Part shown: positions 59,189 to 64,000 of the stretch, one piece after another
Layout: the number at the start of each line of letters is the position of its first letter
Numbering within the stretch: the first letter of the stretch is position 1
Origin: Carya illinoinensis
Taxonomy: Eukaryota > Streptophyta > Magnoliopsida > Fagales > Juglandaceae
Assembly (NCBI RefSeq): GCF_018687715.1
Contig: NC_056757.1
Span: 2,666,501-2,730,500, forward strand
DNA: 64,000 bases
Direction: 5' to 3'
The notes under the pieces: generated by a model
What the model was told of the DNA's origin: nothing
Database searches by the model: none
Seen by the model: only the letters and a program-made list of their open reading frames with translations
Translations under genes and position numbers: made by a program

Positions 59189-62100
59189 TGATACAGAAAA
59201 TGTTATATTGAAATGTACGAGGTCTTGGGATCTCTAGAAAAAGGTTGTTGAAGATGGTGAGATCCAGGAAACCTTGTGTATTTGCAGTTGCTGAGCCTTT
59301 TGTTGATGGACAGCAGCTTGGTCATTTGCAGAGTGATGTTTCTTTTGAAGGTAGCGTCTTGAATCAAGAGGTAGGGGGTAAACTTTGGGTGTTATGGTCA
59401 AAAAATGTGAAAGTTTCTGTGCTGAGTTTGTCTTCTCAAGGCATTACTACAGCAATAGAGTTGAATGGGAAATGTTTGTGGATTTCTTTTGTGTATGCAA
59501 AATATAACTATGGGGAGTGTCGGCAATTATGGGATCATTTATGTAACTTACAAACTTCGAATGTTCCATGGATGGTTATTGGTGATTTTAATATCATCAG
59601 GTTAGACCAGGAGCGGATTGGGGGACATCCTCATCCTTGTATTGCAATGGAGGAATTTAATTCTTTCGTTGACAGGGCTGGGTTATTTGATTTGGGTTTC
59701 CAAGGAAATCATATGACTTGGTGTAATGGTCATGAAGGGAGGTCTAGGTGTTGGGCACGACTGGATAGACCTTTTGTTAACTCCGCTTATGTCTTGGAAT
59801 TCCCCTCGGCGGGAGGAATATATTTGCCTAAATTGTCTTCTGATCATGCTCTTTTGCAGGTTGATTTAAGTCCACAAAATAGGAGGTATGGACATGTTCC
59901 TTTCAAGTTTAAGCAAATGTGGACAACTCATGAAGCTTTTTTTGATTTTGTTACTAATGAATGGAAGGAGGTACAGGAGGGTGGTGGGATGGTTAAGTTG
60001 GCGAGAAAACTTAAAAAGTTGAAAGGGGCTCTTCGTGGATGGAACCATACTGTTTTCGGATGGACTGGGTTCCATATTAAACAATTGGAGCGCCGAGTGC
60101 AGGACTTAGAGGAACAACTGCAATTGGGTGATTCTGAAGATGTAGAACTGGATCTCTTAATTACAAAAGTTGAACTGGATACGTGGATCACTAGAAAAGA
60201 TATTCGTTTAACTTAACAAGCAAAGCAAGAGTGGCTTAATTCGGGAGAAGCAAGCTCAAAATTCTTTAAGGCCATGACTTTACAAAATCATAAAGTGGTG
60301 GGGCAGATGAAAATTAGCAAAAATGATTGGTTGAAAACTCCAGAGGAGGTTCATGCAGGTTCTGTCAACTATTTTCAGAATTTCTTGGCCTTTAATCATC
60401 AGTTGTCGTTTCCGAATTTATCCTCTCTTATTGATCAAGTCATTCAAGAGGATGACAATGTGAATTTGCCAGATCTTCCTTCAATCCAAGAGGTAAAACA
60501 AGCTATTTTTTTCCATTTTTACGGATAGTAGTCTAGGCCTTGATGGGTTCGAATCAAGTTTTTATAAAGTCTGCTGGGATATTGTTGCCATGGATGTGGT
60601 GAATGGAGTTCATGATTTTTTTAGAGGAGGCAAAATTCCAAGGGAATTCATAGCCTCATTTTTGGTTTTGATTCCCAAGGTTGATAACCCAAAAAGTTTT
60701 GATAAATTTCGCCCTATTAGCCTGTGTTCAGCTTTTTATAAGACAAGCACAAAAATTCTTGTGAGCCGGCTAACTCCTTTACTACCTCGATTGATTTCAG
60801 AGGAACATGGAGCATTTATTCCTTGGAGAAGCGTTTTTGAAAATGTGAGCTTGATACAAGAGATGATCCAGAACATTAACAAACCTGCTCGTGGTGGTAA
60901 TGTGGTTTTGAAAATAGACATGGTTAAAGCCTATAATAGTATGAATTAGGATTTCTTGATTCATTATTTGGCTAGTTTTGGCTTCTCTAAGGGAGTTTGC
61001 AATTTGGTGCGCCAATGCATTTCTTCGCCTTGGTTTTCAATTGTTATGAATGGTATTCCGAAATGTTTCTTTCAGGGAGGGAGAGGTCTGAGACAGGGTG
61101 ATCATTTGTTGTCTTATCTTTTTATCCTGGGGGAAGAAATATGCTCTAGATTATTGAAAACGAGTTTTCAAGAAAGGAGGATCATCCCTTTTCAACATCT
61201 AAAAGGGGCACCTATTATATCACATTTATTATATGCTGACGATATTGTGATTTTTGCAAATGGGGATAAAAAGCCGATTCGGGCCATTTCTGAGGTTCTT
61301 ATAGTGTATGAAAGTTGGTCTGGGCAGCGGGTTAACAAAGAGAAGTCATCTATTATTTTCTCGAATATTGTTCCTCTTTCTAGGCCAAGAAACATTTTGA
61401 GTATATCTGGCTTTTCGGAAGGGTCGCTCCTTTTTAAATATTTGGGGGTTTCCATTGTGTCTGATAGACTAAAGGCAGTTCATTTTGATGAGTTTCTTTG
61501 TAAGATCAAGGATAAAATTGGAGGATGGCAATCTCAGCTTTTATCTAATGGATCTCGCCTGTTGCTATTAAAACATGTGCTTGGAAGTCTTCCCATTCAT
61601 CTTCTTTCTATTTTGCAAGTCCCTAAATCTTACCTATCCTTTATATCGAGATGTTTTAAAAATTTCTTTTGGGGATATAAAGATGGTCGACCAAAGAAAC
61701 ATTGGAAGTCTTGGGTTTCGATGTGTGTACCTATAAAAGAGGGCAGAATTGGCATTCGAAATTTAGATGAGGTACAAAAAGCTCGTCATATGAAATTTGC
61801 TTGGAGGTTATTAACGGCAAATTCTCTTTGGTCCAGAACTTTCAAGGCCAAATACATAAAGTAGAATCATGTCTTTGTGGTTAACCCAAACAAAGGATTT
61901 AGATTTTGGAAGATGGTGATCAGGAGCCTTCTGGATGTTATTGAGCATTCCAAATGGAAACTGAGGAGAGGGGATATCTCCTTTTGGTTGGATAAATGGA
62001 TAGGTGATGAGCCTCTGGCGGCTTCACTTCCTATTGTGGCACCAAAAATTAAAGTACAAGAGTGTTACAAGACAAGTGGCTGGGATATGGATCTCTTTTG

Positions 62101-63307
62101 TTAGTTGGTGGGTAATCAAAAGGCACAGGAAATTGTTGATACTTTTTGTAGTCTAAGGGATGGGGAAGACCGACTAATTTGGTTGGAAAAGGAGGATGAG
62201 AATTTCTCTTCTAAGAGTGCTTGGAAGGTTACTCGGGTAAAAGCTCCAAAGATTAGATGGGCTAACTAGATGTGGCATTCATGTATCACTAAAAGTATGG
62301 CAACTGTTATGTGGAAAAGTAGTAATAATGCTCTTACTGTAGATGACAAAATTCAGAGTGTGGGCATACCTATTGTTTCCAAATGTAACTGCTATATACA
62401 TGGAAAATATGAAGACATGAACCATTTGGCTACGGGTGAAGTGGCGAAAGTTATTTGGAGGAGATGTGTTGTGCAAGTGCGTTTCCTTCGGCATCAACAT
62501 AGTACATGGATGGAAATTGTCTCTGCTTGGTTTGCTAAAGCATCCATGTCGTCATTCATGGATCAGATAATGGGTCTTATTCCTTCTATTGTTACTCAGA
62601 GGTTATGGATCCGTCGGTGCCATGCTCATATGGAAGGAAAGTGGGAGTCAGTGGAGGATATATGGAGAAGCACTAAATTTTGGCTTGTTAAATTAAGTGT
62701 GAAGCTAAAGGTTTTAAAACCGCTATCTCATTGTGATAATATTTTACTAGCTAATTTATGTATTCCTTACAGGTGGAAGAAGTGTAGACCTTTTAAAGTT
62801 GTGCGTTGGGTCCATCCAAAGGAAAGTTGGGTTAAGTTAAATATTGATGGAAGTAGTCGCGAGAGCCTGAGAAAGGTTGGTGCTGGTGGTTTAATTCGTG
62901 ACTCTAGAGGAAATTTGGTTCTAGCTTTCTCCTACCCTCTTGATTTTGGTACTAATAACTATGCTGAGTTCATGTCTTTGTTGCACGGAGTTAGACATGT
63001 GCGTAGATTGGGTTTCAGAAATATAGAAATAGAGATGGATTCTATGGTTGTTGTAAACTGGATTTTGGCCCCCAATTGCCCCATTTGGTATTTAGAAGAT
63101 TATTGGATTGAATTTACAGAATTACTTCGCAATATAAATTTCTCCATTCGACATGTTTATAGGCAAGGCAATAGCCCTGCTAACTTATTGGCCAAGCTGG
63201 CGTCTGAGGATTGTGCTGCTATTTGGGAGTCCTTGGTTATGGTCCCTCCTCTTTTACGGGGTCTGATTAGGACTGATAAACTGGGTCTTCCGTATATTAG
63301 AATTTGA
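59188..63307 (+). pseudogene. LINE 4 ORF2 (endonuclease, RT with intact YADD, RNase H)
   Basis: ATG at 59188; codon 8 is TGA in place of the conserved Trp (MLY*NVRGLG). The endonuclease is complete: VFAVAEPFVDGQQ, WMVIGDFNIIRLD, LSSDHALLQVDL. RT: SLGLDGFESSFY, FRPISLCSAFYKTSTKILVS, VVLKIDMVKAYNSMN, GLRQGDHLLSYLFILGEE, and the catalytic LLYADDIVIFANG, which is intact. The thumb and the CNCYIHGKYEDMNHL finger remain recognisable. RNase H: VKLNIDGSSRESLRKVGAGG, YAEFMSLLHGV and IEIEMDSMVVVNW keep the acidic residues; the last motif is PANLLAKLA where the family has AD.LA (Asp to Asn). Internal stops lie near 60216, 60949, 61864, 62104 and 62269, with a frameshift near 60515. Confidence 0.88.
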
Positions 63308-63571
63308 TATATAGGGTTGGTTTTCGTGTTTTGCTGGTTTGTTTTAGGCTTGTTAGTATTTGTTTTTTGGTTTTTGGCTTTCTTTTACACTTGGTTTTGG
63401 GTTAGCTTTTAGAGTTTTAACTTTGTAAACCCCCAAGTGTACTTTTGTTTCATGGTATTCCTTTACCACAAGTAAAAGTTTATTAAACTTATGACAGAGT
63501 TGCTATGTGTGTGGCTATTGCTCTTAATTAAAAATAAAAAAAAATATAAAAAAAAGGTAATAATCTGTTGG

Positions 63572-64000
63572 TTACAAAAACTAACTTGTTCAAGAAGAGG
63601 ATTGTTGAAGATCGTAGATGCCCGATATGACAAAAAGAGAATGAGACAGTGATGCATGTGCTTTGGGAGTGTGTAGCAGCAAATGATGTGTAGGGAAATG
63701 AACAAAGTTGTGTGCAAAAATGTAAGAACAGGTAGTGGTTTTCTGGAACTCTGGGAAAGTTTGATGAGACAATTGACTCAAGATCAGTTAGAAGGGGTAG
63801 CTGTCCAGTTAGGAAAGGTATGGATGAGAAGAAATGAGGTAGTTTTTTAGAAGAGGCTCTCATGTCCCAAGAAGTTGTTGGTAACTGGAAAAGAAGGTTT
63901 AGAGCAATATCAAAAAGCTCGGCAAGTGGAGAAACTAGAGGCTAGTGCAGGAAGTAGTGAAGAAACCAAAGCAAATAGGTCTACATGGGTGAAACCAGAT
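63572..64000 (+). pseudogene. LINE 3 ORF2, third part (zf-RVT, start of RNase H), cut by window end
   Basis: Continues TKTNLFKKRIVEDRRCPI*Q then KENETVMHVLWECVAANDV, the C-x2-C...H-x-L-W-x-C zf-RVT pattern with the second Cys now a stop (TGA). After frameshifts it reaches TWVKPD, the usual opening of the RNase H domain, at the last bases of the window. Minus-strand frames here are shadows. Confidence 0.75.

Larger units (their letters stand above)
57590..63554 (+). mobile_element. LINE 4: nearly full-length L1-type LINE with perfect 17-bp TSD, inside LINE 3
   Basis: AGGTAATAATCTGTTGG occurs at 57573-57589 and 63555-63571 and is continuous LINE 3 coding text on both sides. Between them: 5' UTR (57590-57697), ORF1 (57698-59188), ORF2 (59188-63307), 3' UTR and an A-rich tail with scattered T (about 63528-63554). 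At 5,965 bp it is the length expected of a complete plant L1. Only a modest number of stops and frameshifts are present, so it is the youngest of the four LINEs apart from perhaps LINE 2. It is not autonomous as it stands. Confidence 0.92.
46700..64000 (+). mobile_element. LINE 3: L1-type LINE split by two later insertions, running off the window
   Basis: Pieces at 46700-51087, 57354-57589 and 63572-64000 read as one plant L1: ORF1, endonuclease, RT, thumb, zf-RVT, start of RNase H. A 6.3-kb CACTA-type element (51088-57353) splits the post-RT region and LINE 4 (57590-63554) splits zf-RVT. Removing each insert restores continuous LINE text: EMIL + SMPPSWSNQEDKLI at the first join, KVGNNLLG/TKTNLFKKRIVEDRRCPI at the second. 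The 3' end and target duplication lie outside. Confidence 0.85.

Overview
This is a plant nuclear window. The evidence is small exons with GT-AG introns, A/T-rich intergenic DNA, UTR (CT)n microsatellites, plant-only gene families (class II HD-Zip, plant Nudix 25 clade), and plant-type L1 LINEs carrying DUF4283/zinc-knuckle ORF1 and RNase H ORF2. Two copies of a 'gatgagat' foldback MITE and the general repeat flavour suggest a woody eudicot, possibly Fagales/Juglandaceae. That placement is an inference from memory of those repeats, not a proof.

Layout. (a) 1-12.2 kb is gene-rich: the 3' part of a SEC12-like WD40 gene (+), a complete Nudix hydrolase 25-type gene (+, six exons), and a complete small gene for a probable mitochondrial complex I accessory subunit (-). 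MITEs and microsatellites lie between them. (b) 12.4-21.3 kb is a transposon zone. It holds a decayed hAT bounded by 17-bp TIRs with a readable dimerisation domain, an antisense LINE relic abutting a copia integrase relic, and an 860-bp hAT-type non-autonomous element with near-matching 8-bp target duplications. (c) 21.9-35.5 kb is one host gene, an ATHB17-like HD-Zip II transcription factor. Its last intron (12.4 kb) falls between the homeodomain and the leucine zipper and contains LINE 1 (+), itself invaded by a TRIM retrotransposon and a mini-CACTA, and LINE 2 (-), which has a perfect 15-bp target duplication and a deleted reverse transcriptase. (d) 38-43 kb is a Ty1/copia element with a 5' LTR but no recognisable 3' LTR. 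(e) 43.3-45.8 kb is a CACTA (En/Spm) transposase relic. (f) 46.7-64 kb is LINE 3 (+). It is split first by a 6.3-kb CACTA-type element carrying a captured fragment of a cystathionine gamma-synthase gene, then by a nearly full-length LINE 4 with a perfect 17-bp target duplication. LINE 3 continues past the window end.

Main points. Four host genes are supported; everything else is transposon-derived, and several insertions can be ordered because the host LINE reading frame resumes after each insert. All four ORF1/ORF2 LINEs have the ORF1 stop codon overlapping the ORF2 AUG (TAATG, ATGA, ATGA, TGATG), which suggests termination-reinitiation translation. Several internal stops sit where the family has Trp or Gln, consistent with C-to-T decay of methylated DNA. 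No CRISPR, tRNA or rRNA gene was seen. I did not find a wholly new system; the most notable items are the gene-capturing CACTA element, the LINE stop/start overlap, and the TE-inflated HD-Zip intron.
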